This document shows, piece after piece, positions 1 through 6,627 of a stretch of 12,367 bases of DNA (the first letter of the stretch is position 1; each line of letters starts with the position of its first letter). The DNA is from Amphritea sp. (GTDB lineage Bacteria > Pseudomonadota > Gammaproteobacteria > Pseudomonadales > Balneatricaceae). Under the pieces are notes generated by a model. It was given only the letters and a program-made list of their open reading frames with translations, had not been told where the DNA came from and did no database searches. The stretch lies in contig JAGPUU010000443.1 in the NCBI GenBank assembly GCA_018067325.1, positions 1 to 12,367 on the forward strand, read 5' to 3'. The translations under genes and the position numbers were made by a program.

Positions 1-1
1 A

Positions 2-727
2 AATCTATTTGCGATTGGTGCGGGTTCTTTTGAAGTAGGGGTTGCCAGTCATAGTGATTACCCTCCTGAAGCGGCTAATCTGCCGGTTGTAGGTGACGCT
101 CAAGGTTTTAATTTAGAAGCTATTGTTAAATTGCAGCCGGACCTGGTAATTGCCTGGCCGGGAGGTAACCCTCAACTTCCTTTGCAGCGACTGGAGCAGA
201 TGGGGATACCGGTGTATTACTCCGAGCCGCATGAATTCAGTGATATCCCTTTCAACTTGCGTGCGCTGGGAAAACTGATTCGACTCCCCCTTGCTGAGCA
301 GCAGGCGTCTCTGTTTGAGGCGCGTTTGCAAGGAGTGCAGCAACGTTTCAATCAAAGCGAAAAAGTTCGGGTGTTTTATCAACTATGGAATCAACCACTG
401 ATGACCATCAATAACACACAGATGGTTGATCGGGTGATCAGTCTATGTGGTGGTATTAACCTGTTTGCTGGGCATAAAGAGGTGATTCCCCGGCTGGGCG
501 TTGAGTCAGTTCTGCTGACCAATCCGCAAATCATTCTAACCGGCGAGAATGTGCCTGAAGGTTGGGAACAGCAATGGTTGAATTGGCCAACGCTGGCGGC
601 TAGCCGCGATGGTCAGTTATATCGGCTTAACGAAGATTTGCTATATCGTCCGACGATGCGAATTCTGGACGGTGCCGAGCAGATGTGCAAACTGATACAG
701 CAGGCCAGGGAAGTGATTGCCAAATAA
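2..727 (+). CDS. btuF: Cobalamin-binding periplasmic protein BtuF (5'-truncated)
   Basis: The reading frame is open from base 2 and the true start lies before the window. The visible part is about 241 residues, beginning with an N-L-F-A-I-G-A-G-S-F-like stretch that fits the first lobe of a class III substrate-binding protein. Next come PVVGDAQGFNLEAIVKLQPDLVIAW, typical of BtuF/FhuD-type folds, a central helix (LIRLPLAEQQASLFEARLQGVQQRF) and a C-terminal lobe with an ILTGENVPEGW segment and a final RILDGAEQMCKLIQQA helix. In this family the protein captures vitamin B12 (or cobinamide) in the periplasm and delivers it to the BtuCD ABC transporter. The nearby riboswitch-controlled BtuB-like receptor and cobalamin adenosyltransferase support cobalamin rather than haem or siderophore as ligand. 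The signal peptide cannot be seen. The gene converges with the small cysteine-rich gene, with about 45 bp between them and no clear terminator. Confidence 0.88.
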   Translation, partial: NLFAIGAGSFEVGVASHSDYPPEAANLPVVGDAQGFNLEAIVKLQPDLVIAWPGGNPQLPLQRLEQMGIPVYYSEPHEFSDIPFNLRALGKLIRLPLAEQQASLFEARLQGVQQRFNQSEKVRVFYQLWNQPLMTINNTQMVDRVISLCGGINLFAGHKEVIPRLGVESVLLTNPQIILTGENVPEGWEQQWLNWPTLAASRDGQLYRLNEDLLYRPTMRILDGAEQMCKLIQQAREVIAK

Positions 728-772
728 TCCTAAACCTATTGCGTCGGTTTCAGTGTCGGAGAGCGTAAATCT

Positions 773-1045
773 TTACTCAGTCAGGCCTTTAAAGAACGAT
801 TTTGTTTTATTAGCGGCGTCTTTCGTTGCATCCCATGCGGTTTCTGCGCCAGACTGAGTGCTGCAAGCAGCACGAGCGGCAACGCACTTTGACTTGCAGC
901 CTGTTGCTGCTGCGTCATCTGTTACATGCTTCACTTCACATTTGGTTTCACACCAGGTTTGTTCATCGGCGCAATCAGCCTGTGCTAGCGGTGATAACAG
1001 GGTTGCCGTCAGTGCTAGGGTCAGTGGGGCAATTAAACGCAACAT
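773..1045 (-). CDS. Small secreted six-cysteine protein, function unknown
   Basis: This 90-residue protein has a clear signal peptide (MLRLIAPLTLALTATLLSPLAQA, cleavage expected near residue 23). The mature part is charged and alanine-rich with six cysteines at 25, 32, 36, 50, 54 and 61. Their spacing is C-x6-C-x3-C-x13-C-x3-C-x6-C, a mirror-symmetric arrangement. The rest looks helical, with a lysine-rich, amphipathic tail (AWDATKDAANKTKSFFKGL). An antiparallel helical hairpin tied by disulfides in the periplasm or outside the cell is a reasonable inference. I do not recognise a named family. An AGAGAG stretch lies a few bases upstream of the ATG. It sits between btuF and the adenosyltransferase gene, is co-oriented with the latter, and is separated from it by about 80 bp with a weak hairpin. 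A role in B12 uptake is not shown by the sequence. Confidence 0.72.
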   Translation of the reverse strand: MLRLIAPLTLALTATLLSPLAQADCADEQTWCETKCEVKHVTDDAAATGCKSKCVAARAACSTQSGAETAWDATKDAANKTKSFFKGLTE

Positions 1046-1106
1046 ATCTACATCTCTCTTTATTTATTAAATGCCAGATTATTCAAATATGAATCTTGTA
1101 TCGACT

Positions 1107-1127
1107 GGCTTAGGTTGTTCATAAGCC
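1107..1127 (-). terminator. Weak hairpin just after the adenosyltransferase stop
   Basis: GGCTTA (1107-1112) and TAAGCC (1122-1127) form a 6-bp stem with a 9-base loop, 1 bp beyond the stop codon of the adenosyltransferase gene. No U-rich run follows on either strand, so it is at best a weak or factor-assisted terminator. Confidence 0.25.
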
Positions 1128-1128
1128 A

Positions 1129-1689
1129 TCATGCCGGTTTTCGTGGCTGCCATAAAACTTCTTCTCCACCATCCTGACAGGCAAGAATCCGGGCTGCGAC
1201 AAACAACAGATCGGACAGGCGGTTAAGATAACGAGCGGCTTCCTGATTGACCTTTTCCTGCCGTGCAAGTTCAACAATTCGGCGCTCAGCCCGCCGACAT
1301 ACACTGCGGGCCTGGTGACATAGTGCTGCGGTACGGTTTCCACCTGGAAGAATAAATTCTTTCAATGGCGGTAAACGGCTATTCAGATCATCGATCTGCT
1401 GTTCCATATCAGCGATCAGGGCAGCGCTAATGACTTGATAATCGGGATCAGCTACCGCCAGCTCCCCCCCCAGATCAAACAGGTCATTTTGACACTGTAC
1501 CAACAGCTTCCTTAACGGTTCCTGAGCAGATAGTTCGGCAATCAGTACACCGAGTATGCAATTCAGCTCGTCCGTATCTCCCAGCGTTTCTATCCGAGGG
1601 TGATCTTTATTGACTTTACTGCCGTTGGCTAGGGACGTGGTGCCTTTATCGCCGGTGCGGGTGTAGATTTTTGTCAGGCGATTGGTCAT
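1129..1689 (-). CDS. PduO-type cob(I)alamin adenosyltransferase
   Basis: The 186-residue product carries the hallmarks of the PduO/MMAB family. These are the N-terminal ATP-binding TRTGDKGTTSL loop (about residues 10-20), GDTDELNC.LG (38-47), the FILPGG turn (112-117), CRRAERR (131-137) and the RYLNRLSDLLFVAAR helix (153-167). Family members transfer the 5'-deoxyadenosyl group from ATP to cob(I)alamin in the cytoplasm, making coenzyme B12. The length matches stand-alone family members. The ATG is preceded by GAGGAA at a normal distance, which fixes the start. The gene lies downstream of btuB on the same strand, but a strong terminator lies between them, so it probably has its own promoter or depends on readthrough. 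An alternative label cobO is often used loosely, but CobO/BtuR proteins are a different fold. Function is well supported and the physiological substrate in this host is inferred. Confidence 0.93.
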   Translation of the reverse strand: MTNRLTKIYTRTGDKGTTSLANGSKVNKDHPRIETLGDTDELNCILGVLIAELSAQEPLRKLLVQCQNDLFDLGGELAVADPDYQVISAALIADMEQQIDDLNSRLPPLKEFILPGGNRTAALCHQARSVCRRAERRIVELARQEKVNQEAARYLNRLSDLLFVAARILACQDGGEEVLWQPRKPA

Positions 1690-1755
1690 GTCGGATTCCT
1701 CAAAAAAGGTAAGTTGCGAAACGTTAGCATACTCAATGGGTCATTTTAAAAGTAT

Positions 1756-1782
1756 AAAAAAGGGGAGCGACTTGGCTCCCCT
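1756..1782 (-). terminator. Rho-independent terminator after btuB
   Basis: Read on the minus strand, AGGGGAGC and GCTCCCCT form a perfect 8-bp GC-rich stem around a 6-base loop, followed directly by a run of six T residues. It lies about 30 bp after the btuB stop codon, and upstream of the adenosyltransferase gene on the same strand. It would end most riboswitch-controlled btuB transcripts before that gene. Confidence 0.88.
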
Positions 1783-1814
1783 GTATCGGTTTGGCGTTTT
1801 TCCATTAGATATCT

Positions 1815-3767
1815 TTAGAAACGATAGCCTAAGGTCAATTTAAGATTACGTTCCGGAGCTGGATAATGGTTGGCACCAAAAGAGTATATTGAGTAGCCAT
1901 CGTACTTTTCGTTACCCAGGTTGTTTACCTTAGCGCTGGCAAACCAATTGTCCCGTTTATAATTAACAGCCGTATTCAGAATAAGCTGTTCGGCGACTTT
2001 TTGCTGCTCATTGGCATTATCATCATCCTGATAGCGAGAGCCAGTATACTGACCATCGACAAACAGGCTCCAGTTGCTGCTTAACTGATAGTCTGCAAAT
2101 AGGCTCAGTGTATGTTTTGCAACATAGGGAACCTGGTTGCCTTCAAAGCTGCCTGAGGTAAGTTCTGCGTCGGTATAGGTATAAGTCGTTCCAGCTGTCA
2201 GGGCTGGAGTTAATGCTTGGTTTATTTCCAGAATTACTCCCTGACGACGGGATTCGTCTAAGTTTATATTGGCACCGAAACCACTCCAACTATTGGTATT
2301 GGCGATTACTGGGTCGTAAAGAATTTCATTTTTAAGGGTCAGATGGTACAAGCTAGCTGTCAGTTTTAAATCATCTTGCTGGCTCTGCCAGCCCATCTCC
2401 CATGATGTCCCTTCTTGGGGCTTGAGAAATTCTACCGATGGTAGAGTAAAACCATGCTCGTCAAGATTGGCGTAGCGGAAGTTCTCATCACGACGAATAA
2501 ATAACCGTTGTTGCTTATCTAGTTGCCAGGACAGACCGATCTCTTTTACCGTAGCGCTGTCACGGTTTTGATCATGGGAAACTCGATTAGTATCTTCTAC
2601 TTGGCTATGACGCGCGCCCAGAGTCAAACTGACATCATTCTGAAGTGGAATAATCGTCTGCAGATAGTAGGCCTGAATACTCTGCTTATATTTATCACCC
2701 CAGGATGCGTTGTAATCGCTTTGTATCTGATCGAAACCGCTGGTCAGATAAAGAGTGCCCTGCTCAAGCTGCCATTCGCCGCTTAATCGAGGAGTGAAGC
2801 TGTCAGCTTCAGTGTTTTGGGTGAAGTTACTAAAACCGTTGTAGCCGTAGCTTTCAGAGTCCCGTCCAGTATATTCAGCCAACAAACTCAGATTGTCGGT
2901 AAGGTACTGTTCAATTCCTACCCGGATAATATCAGTGTTGTCGTTGGCAAATTGTCCTGTATCAGTACTCTGAATGCGGTCTTCGGCTACTTCAGAATCG
3001 TTCAGGGCGCCGGGAAGGAAAAGGTCGTCAGCCACTTTTTGCCTTTCAACGAAAAGTTCGCCTCGGTCATGTTGATAACTTAATTCGCCGGTGTAGGTAT
3101 CAAACTCGGAATCGTTGTTATCGCGATACCCATCCTGAACAGCGTGTTTGCCGCTTAGGCGGATGCCGATACCATTTTCATAAGCGTGGCTTAAGTTTGC
3201 CAGTACGCTGTTCGAGTCATAGCTACCACCACTGATCTGGATGCTGGCCTGGGTTTGAGTCGCTGTTTTAGTAATAATATTGATCACACCACCGACAGCA
3301 TGGTCACCATACAAAGAGCCTGAGCTGCCATGGGTGATCTCAATCCGTTCTATATCTTCTACGGCAACTATATTCAAACTAGGAGATTGAAGGGTAGGAT
3401 TGTTAAGTTTGCGTCCATCTACAAGTATTAGCACGTTGCTGCTGGAGTTTTGGCCAAATCCGCGCATAGATACAGATACCCGGCTACCATCTCCAAGCGT
3501 ATCCCTTACCTGAACAGTACCACTGCTACGCAGTAAATCTGCCAGATTGCTAGCGCCGCTTCGGCTGATCTGTTTTGCATCGATGATTGAGATCATTGCT
3601 GGTGCAATATTCTCTTTTTGCTCAGAGCGGGTTGCCGATACGATGACAGTATCAAGTGTATGCGTGTCGGACTTGTTTATTACTTGAGAGTTTTCTTGTG
3701 CCACGGAAGCAGCAGAGATCAGTGAAGTGCCCAAAAGCACAGCCTGATAAAGACTGGTTTGTTTCAT
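1815..3767 (-). CDS. btuB: TonB-dependent cobalamin receptor, BtuB-like
   Basis: This is an outer-membrane TonB-dependent receptor of about 650 residues. A signal peptide ends near SAASVA|QE. A TonB box follows in LDTVIVSATR, then a plug domain with IAPAMISIIDAKQI, LADLLRSSG, VSMRGFG, LILVDGRKLNNP, VEDIERIEITHGSSGSLYGDHAVGGVINIIT. A long beta-barrel ends in LKLTLGYRF with the C-terminal phenylalanine used for outer-membrane insertion. It is somewhat longer than E. coli BtuB. The cobalamin riboswitch in its leader is the main reason to assign vitamin B12 (or another corrinoid) as the ligand. The two adjacent ATGs are at 3770 and 3767. AGGA (3774-3777) is 3 bases from the first and 6 from the second, so the second is preferred. 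Transcription appears to stop at the terminator at 1756-1782. Confidence 0.9.
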   Translation of the reverse strand: MKQTSLYQAVLLGTSLISAASVAQENSQVINKSDTHTLDTVIVSATRSEQKENIAPAMISIIDAKQISRSGASNLADLLRSSGTVQVRDTLGDGSRVSVSMRGFGQNSSSNVLILVDGRKLNNPTLQSPSLNIVAVEDIERIEITHGSSGSLYGDHAVGGVINIITKTATQTQASIQISGGSYDSNSVLANLSHAYENGIGIRLSGKHAVQDGYRDNNDSEFDTYTGELSYQHDRGELFVERQKVADDLFLPGALNDSEVAEDRIQSTDTGQFANDNTDIIRVGIEQYLTDNLSLLAEYTGRDSESYGYNGFSNFTQNTEADSFTPRLSGEWQLEQGTLYLTSGFDQIQSDYNASWGDKYKQSIQAYYLQTIIPLQNDVSLTLGARHSQVEDTNRVSHDQNRDSATVKEIGLSWQLDKQQRLFIRRDENFRYANLDEHGFTLPSVEFLKPQEGTSWEMGWQSQQDDLKLTASLYHLTLKNEILYDPVIANTNSWSGFGANINLDESRRQGVILEINQALTPALTAGTTYTYTDAELTSGSFEGNQVPYVAKHTLSLFADYQLSSNWSLFVDGQYTGSRYQDDDNANEQQKVAEQLILNTAVNYKRDNWFASAKVNNLGNEKYDGYSIYSFGANHYPAPERNLKLTLGYRF

Positions 3768-3773
3768 CATATT

Positions 3774-3777
3774 TCCT
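3774..3777 (-). promoter_or_regulatory. Ribosome binding site of btuB
   Basis: AGGA on the minus strand, 6 bases before the ATG at 3767 and only 3 before the ATG at 3770. It favours the downstream start. It lies 5 bases after the foot of the 3783-3799 hairpin, close enough for riboswitch folding to affect ribosome access. Confidence 0.6.
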
Positions 3778-3782
3778 GTTTA

Positions 3783-3799
3783 GCGCACCCACCGTGCAC
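3783..3799 (-). promoter_or_regulatory. Regulatory hairpin (L13-like) next to the btuB ribosome binding site
   Basis: On the minus strand GTGCAC and GTGCGC form a 6-bp stem (one G-U pair in RNA) closing a GGTGG loop. In cobalamin riboswitches a loop 3' of the core (L13) kisses the conserved CCACTG loop of the aptamer when ligand binds. Here GGTGG (3789-3793) can pair with CCACT (3893-3897), with one G-U pair. The assignment as L13 is inferred from position and complementarity. Confidence 0.62.
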
Positions 3800-3818
3800 A
3801 TAAATAGTGAACTGACTA

Positions 3819-4017
3819 CTGGCCGGTCTCCGGGCTCGTAACCTGATCAGCGATTGGCCGATCGTATACATCAACTGACGCCTTCCCATTACAGTGGCGT
3901 ATGTCAGTTTTGTGGTTACTTACCGTTGCGGGGGCAGCGCTGGGTTTGCTCATAAAGGAGCGCACCAGTCTTCCCGATTAACCCTAGCTGTAGAATCAGC
4001 TTTGGGCACCAGTAGAA
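3819..4017 (-). ncRNA. Cobalamin (AdoCbl/B12) riboswitch upstream of btuB
   Basis: The leader on the minus strand carries the conserved blocks of the cobalamin riboswitch in order. They are a GGTGCCC start (near 4003-4010), GGGAAgaCTGGTG (about 3963-3976), GCTGCCCCCGCAACGGTAAG (3919-3938), the ACGCCACTG loop with GGGAAGGCGT closing it (about 3879-3900), and the 3' B12 box GAGCCCGGAGACCGGCC (3821-3837). It sits 50 bp upstream of the receptor start. Binding of adenosylcobalamin to this RNA class normally represses the downstream uptake gene. The downstream hairpin near the ribosome binding site and the lack of a T-run hairpin before the gene suggest translational rather than terminator-based control. 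Confidence 0.95.
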
Positions 4018-4026
4018 TGAGGCGCT

Positions 4027-4055
4027 ACTCTATGTTGCAGTAGCGCTCTGGTCAA
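4027..4055 (-). promoter_or_regulatory. Sigma70-type promoter of the btuB riboswitch transcript
   Basis: On the minus strand a -35 box TTGACC (4050-4055, 5 of 6 matches) and a -10 box TAGAGT (4027-4032, 4 of 6) are 17 bases apart. The predicted transcript start, near 4019-4021, is just before the first riboswitch block, leaving almost no extra leader. A dyad GCGCTAC/GTAGCGC (4022-4028 and 4040-4046) covers the -10 and the spacer and could be an operator. Confidence 0.62.
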
Positions 4056-4085
4056 ATGAAATTGTGTCAGTCTTTAATGAATTCG

Positions 4086-4106
4086 GATCATCTAGGGTAG
4101 ATGATC
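4086..4106 (-). terminator. Perfect 9-bp hairpin after ppk2, possible terminator
   Basis: GATCATCTA and TAGATGATC form a perfect 9-bp stem with a 3-base loop, 15 bp past the ppk2 stop. The sequence after it on the minus strand (CCGAATTCATTAAAG) has no real T-run, so it may be an imperfect terminator, an mRNA 3'-end stabiliser or a protein-binding dyad. Confidence 0.4.
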
Positions 4107-4121
4107 GATTAAGTGGTTATC

Positions 4122-4979
4122 TTAGTCAATTTCAGGAATATGCTTGGAGCTAAACTGTGGCAGTCGATCCAGTGCATCGGCTACGATTGAGCTGTCGGGC
4201 GTAAGTCCTGCTTTCTCATCTTTGTCGTCATAGGGTAGGGCGTTGAGGACTATTTTCATGACTTCCAGCCGGGCCCGCTTTTTGTCATCGGACATAATAG
4301 TGGTCCAGGGGGCGATTTCGGTATGGGTGTAGTGGTACATCGCTTCTTTGGCTTTGGTGTATTCCTTCCATTTTTCCACCGAAGCCAGATCCATTGGGCT
4401 TAGCTTCCAATGTTTTAACGGATCTTTACCGCGCTCCTTAAAGCGACGGAACTGCTCCCGCTGATTAACAGAGAACCAGAATTTGAACAGCTTGATACCA
4501 CTTTCCACCAGGATCTGTTCTAGCATCGGGGTGTGTTTCAGGAACAGCTTATATTCCTCTTCGGTACAGAACTCCATGACTTGCTCAACGCCACCCCGGT
4601 TGTACCAGGAGCGATCAAAAAGAACCATCTCGCCGGCATTGGGTAGTTGTTCCATGTAGCGTTGGAAATACCATTGCCCCTGTTCAACGTTGGAAGGTTT
4701 ATCCAGTGCGACAATGCGAGCGCCCCGAGGGCTCAGATGCTCGGTAAAGCGCTGAATTGCACCGCCTTTGCCTGCTGCATCCCGGCCTTCAAAAATAATA
4801 ATGACTTTTTGGCCTGTATCTTTGATCCAGTTCTGCATTTTCAGCAGTTCGATCTGCAGCCGCTTTTTTTCTTTTTCGTAGGCTTTTCGCGATAGTTTTT
4901 TATCATAGGGATAATCTTCACCCAATCCCAATGATTTGCGCCTTTCTGAGGGGGTCATCTCTGATTTCTTTTTAGTCAT
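4122..4979 (-). CDS. ppk2: Polyphosphate kinase 2 (PPK2 family)
   Basis: The 285-residue protein is a single-domain PPK2. The Walker A loop GRDAAGKGG is at about 65-73, followed by SPRGARIVALDKPS. The Walker B region LFDRSWYNRGGVE is at about 120-132. The lid and polyphosphate-contact region carries FKFWFSV...REQFRRFKER..DPLKHWKLSPMDL. These enzymes use polyphosphate to phosphorylate nucleoside mono- or diphosphates (ADP or GDP), linking phosphate stores to nucleotide pools in the cytoplasm. The one-domain length and motifs fit class I, but the preferred nucleotide cannot be read from sequence alone. AAGGA lies about 8 bases before the ATG. It follows panE on the same strand after about 50 bp and may be co-transcribed with it. 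The lysine-rich N-terminus is normal for the family. Confidence 0.94.
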   Translation of the reverse strand: MTKKKSEMTPSERRKSLGLGEDYPYDKKLSRKAYEKEKKRLQIELLKMQNWIKDTGQKVIIIFEGRDAAGKGGAIQRFTEHLSPRGARIVALDKPSNVEQGQWYFQRYMEQLPNAGEMVLFDRSWYNRGGVEQVMEFCTEEEYKLFLKHTPMLEQILVESGIKLFKFWFSVNQREQFRRFKERGKDPLKHWKLSPMDLASVEKWKEYTKAKEAMYHYTHTEIAPWTTIMSDDKKRARLEVMKIVLNALPYDDKDEKAGLTPDSSIVADALDRLPQFSSKHIPEID

Positions 4980-5030
4980 GGCGTTGTCCTTTTCTTAACT
5001 TGCGAAACCTCGATCTGCTTCAATCAGGGC

Positions 5031-5942
5031 TTAATAATCATCAGGTTCATTAATATTGCGTATGGCTTCCAATACGAGCTGATTGGCGGGTACTGGGATG
5101 CTGGTCTGTTTGGCAGCTTTACAGAAGAAGCCGGTGATTGTTTCAATCTCAGTGGTTCGGTTGTGGCTAACATCCTGTTGCATCGATGAGTGGTTTCTCC
5201 CGGTTAATTCAGCGACATCCCAGGCCTGTTCCATCAGTTTTCGGTCAAACAGCGTAATCCCAAGGGCATTGGCGACGCTGTCGACCTCTTTGCATATCTG
5301 TGCCATTGCCGCGCGCCGATCAGTGTATTTAAGCAGTTCACCATTGCGGCAGTCATATAAGGCTGTCAGGGGATTGATAGCGCAGTTGATTGCCAGCTTG
5401 CGCCAGAGAACAGTGTTGATATCCGTGGTCATTGTCAGCTTTCCATCTACGCTAGCCATCTCTTCGAAGAACTGTTCGTCTCCATATTCAGATAGTCTGC
5501 CGATCTGGGTATCACCGATGCCCGCCCGGACCAGATTCCAGGGGCTTTCAAAATAAGCGCCATCTGTTGTACTGCCAGCCCAGATCTCTAGTTGAGGGTT
5601 TTCGTCGACGAGCTGCTGTTGCGGTCCCATGCCGTTATGCAAAAGGAGTATGCGAGCGTTACCTGCTAGCCTATGGCGAATAGAATTAAAGGCGTCAACA
5701 GCAGCAAAGGACTTAGTGGTGATCAGAAGGTGGTGGATCGGTACTGTATGCTCGGCAAGCTCTGCGTCTGCATTGAAGCGATCAGTCAGCCCTTCAGATG
5801 TGACTGAAAAGTGTTCGATTTCATTGTATTGATTCAGTTTTTGAGGGCCGCTCAGAATCAGGGTGACGCGATGGCCTGCCCGCTGTAATTTAGCAGCCCA
5901 AAGCAGGCCGATGGCGCCTGCGCCCAGAATATGCCACTGCAT
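5031..5942 (-). CDS. panE: 2-dehydropantoate 2-reductase (ketopantoate reductase family)
   Basis: The product is a 303-residue ApbA/PanE-type NADPH-dependent reductase. The N-terminal Rossmann fold starts with HILGAGAIGLLWAAKL (GxGxxG at 7-12). ITTKSF carries the conserved lysine (K77) and LLHNGMG the conserved asparagine (N103). The C-terminal helical domain has WRKLAINCAINPLTAL, with the catalytic-type lysine K182 and asparagines 186 and 190, and a late MQQDVSHNRTTEIETITGF segment typical of the family. PanE reduces ketopantoate to pantoate in pantothenate/CoA biosynthesis. Paralogues with other 2-oxo substrates exist, so the exact substrate is inferred. The ATG is preceded by GGAA at about 8 bases. 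It diverges from yajQ, with about 120 bp between the starts, and is followed by ppk2. Confidence 0.88.
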   Translation of the reverse strand: MQWHILGAGAIGLLWAAKLQRAGHRVTLILSGPQKLNQYNEIEHFSVTSEGLTDRFNADAELAEHTVPIHHLLITTKSFAAVDAFNSIRHRLAGNARILLLHNGMGPQQQLVDENPQLEIWAGSTTDGAYFESPWNLVRAGIGDTQIGRLSEYGDEQFFEEMASVDGKLTMTTDINTVLWRKLAINCAINPLTALYDCRNGELLKYTDRRAAMAQICKEVDSVANALGITLFDRKLMEQAWDVAELTGRNHSSMQQDVSHNRTTEIETITGFFCKAAKQTSIPVPANQLVLEAIRNINEPDDY

Positions 5943-6023
5943 TATAGTTTCCAGGATCCTTTGCTAATGGGGGTAGGTGTTACTCCATCATAACGGTATG
6001 ATAGGCAGGATAAAACCCAATAC

Positions 6024-6039
6024 GCCGCTGATGAGCGGC
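6024..6039 (+). repeat. Short hairpin in the yajQ leader
   Basis: GCCGCT and AGCGGC form a 6-bp GC-rich stem around a GATG tetraloop, ending 9 bases before the yajQ ribosome binding site. It may tune translation or mRNA stability. No known family is recognised. Confidence 0.35.
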
Positions 6040-6048
6040 AGCAGTGTT

Positions 6049-6054
6049 AAGGAG
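6049..6054 (+). promoter_or_regulatory. Ribosome binding site fixing the yajQ start
   Basis: AAGGAG lies 7 bases before the ATG at 6062. It overlaps the region just after an upstream in-frame start at 6044, so it rules in favour of 6062. Confidence 0.8.
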
Positions 6055-6061
6055 CACCCCG

Positions 6062-6544
6062 ATGCCATCATTTGATATCGTATCTGAACTGGATATGCAT
6101 GAAGTCAGCAATGCTGTAGATCAGGCCAACCGTGAGTTGGTGAACCGCTATGACTTTAATAAAGTAGATGCGACTTTTGAATTGGCCGCTGAAGTCATTA
6201 CACTTCAAGCTGAAGTTGATTTTCAGCTGCAGCAGATGCTGGAAATTCTACGAAGTAAGCTGGTGGGCCGTAAAATCGATATTAAGAGTATGGATGTTGG
6301 TGATGCCCACACTGCCCATATGCGGGCACGTCAGTTAGTGACTCTGAAACAGGGGCTGGATCAGCCTTTCAGTAAGAAAATCATCAAATTGATTAAAGAT
6401 AAAAAGCTAAAAGTCCAGACTCAGGTTCAGGGAGAGCAGGTGCGGGTTACCGGTAAAAAACGAGATGATCTGCAATCTGTCATGGCTATGCTGCGTGAAG
6501 AAGATCTGGAATTGCCGCTACAATACAATAATTTCCGGGATTAA
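6062..6544 (+). CDS. yajQ: YajQ family nucleotide-binding protein
   Basis: This 160-residue cytoplasmic protein begins MPSFDIVSELDMHEVSNAVDQ, the invariant start of the YajQ (DUF520) family. It continues with NRYDF..VDATFEL, LVGRKIDIKSMDVGDAHT and a C-terminal KDKKLKVQTQVQGEQVRVTGKKRDDLQSVMAMLRE. Length and pattern cover the whole family, including its two ferredoxin-like subdomains. Homologues have been reported to bind cyclic di-GMP (notably in Xanthomonas), other nucleotides or RNA, so the ligand here is open. The start was chosen from the strong AAGGAG 7 bases upstream. An in-frame upstream start at 6044 would add only MLRSTP. A small hairpin precedes the ribosome binding site. The AmpG-like gene follows about 80 bp downstream. 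Confidence 0.95.
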   Translation: MPSFDIVSELDMHEVSNAVDQANRELVNRYDFNKVDATFELAAEVITLQAEVDFQLQQMLEILRSKLVGRKIDIKSMDVGDAHTAHMRARQLVTLKQGLDQPFSKKIIKLIKDKKLKVQTQVQGEQVRVTGKKRDDLQSVMAMLREEDLELPLQYNNFRD

Positions 6545-6627
6545 CTTCCAAAGATAACAGCAGCGTTCAGCTGTCGTTATGGTATACGGGCTATTCTGAG
6601 CCAAACATCATTATCTAAGGATCTTAA

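Noticed and set aside
826..1092. Plus-strand open frames opposite the six-cysteine gene
   Set aside because: The minus-strand frame has a proper signal peptide and ordered cysteines; the plus-strand versions have neither.
1081..1094. ATTCA-AATA-TGAAT palindrome
   Set aside because: Short and AT-rich, expected by chance at this composition, with no matching second copy or promoter spacing.
2523..3083. Two open frames of 87-88 codons on the plus strand inside btuB
   Set aside because: Both are opposite the continuous TonB-receptor frame, with no ribosome binding sites or recognisable motifs.
4022..4046. GCGCTAC/GTAGCGC dyad as a ppk2 terminator
   Set aside because: It has no T-run on the minus strand, lies about 75 bp past the ppk2 stop and overlaps the btuB -10 box, so a promoter-linked role fits better.
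5083..5556. 157-codon open frame on the plus strand
   Set aside because: It lies wholly antisense to the ketopantoate reductase gene, has a low-complexity serine/leucine composition and no family pattern or ribosome binding site.
5974..6002. Possible yajQ promoter with TATGAT at 5997-6002
   Set aside because: The -10 box is good but no acceptable -35 box lies 16-18 bases upstream, so the call is not supported.
6554..6580. Possible hairpin after yajQ (ACAGC/GCTGT)
   Set aside because: Only five continuous pairs with a bulged extension and no following T-run, so it cannot be called a terminator.
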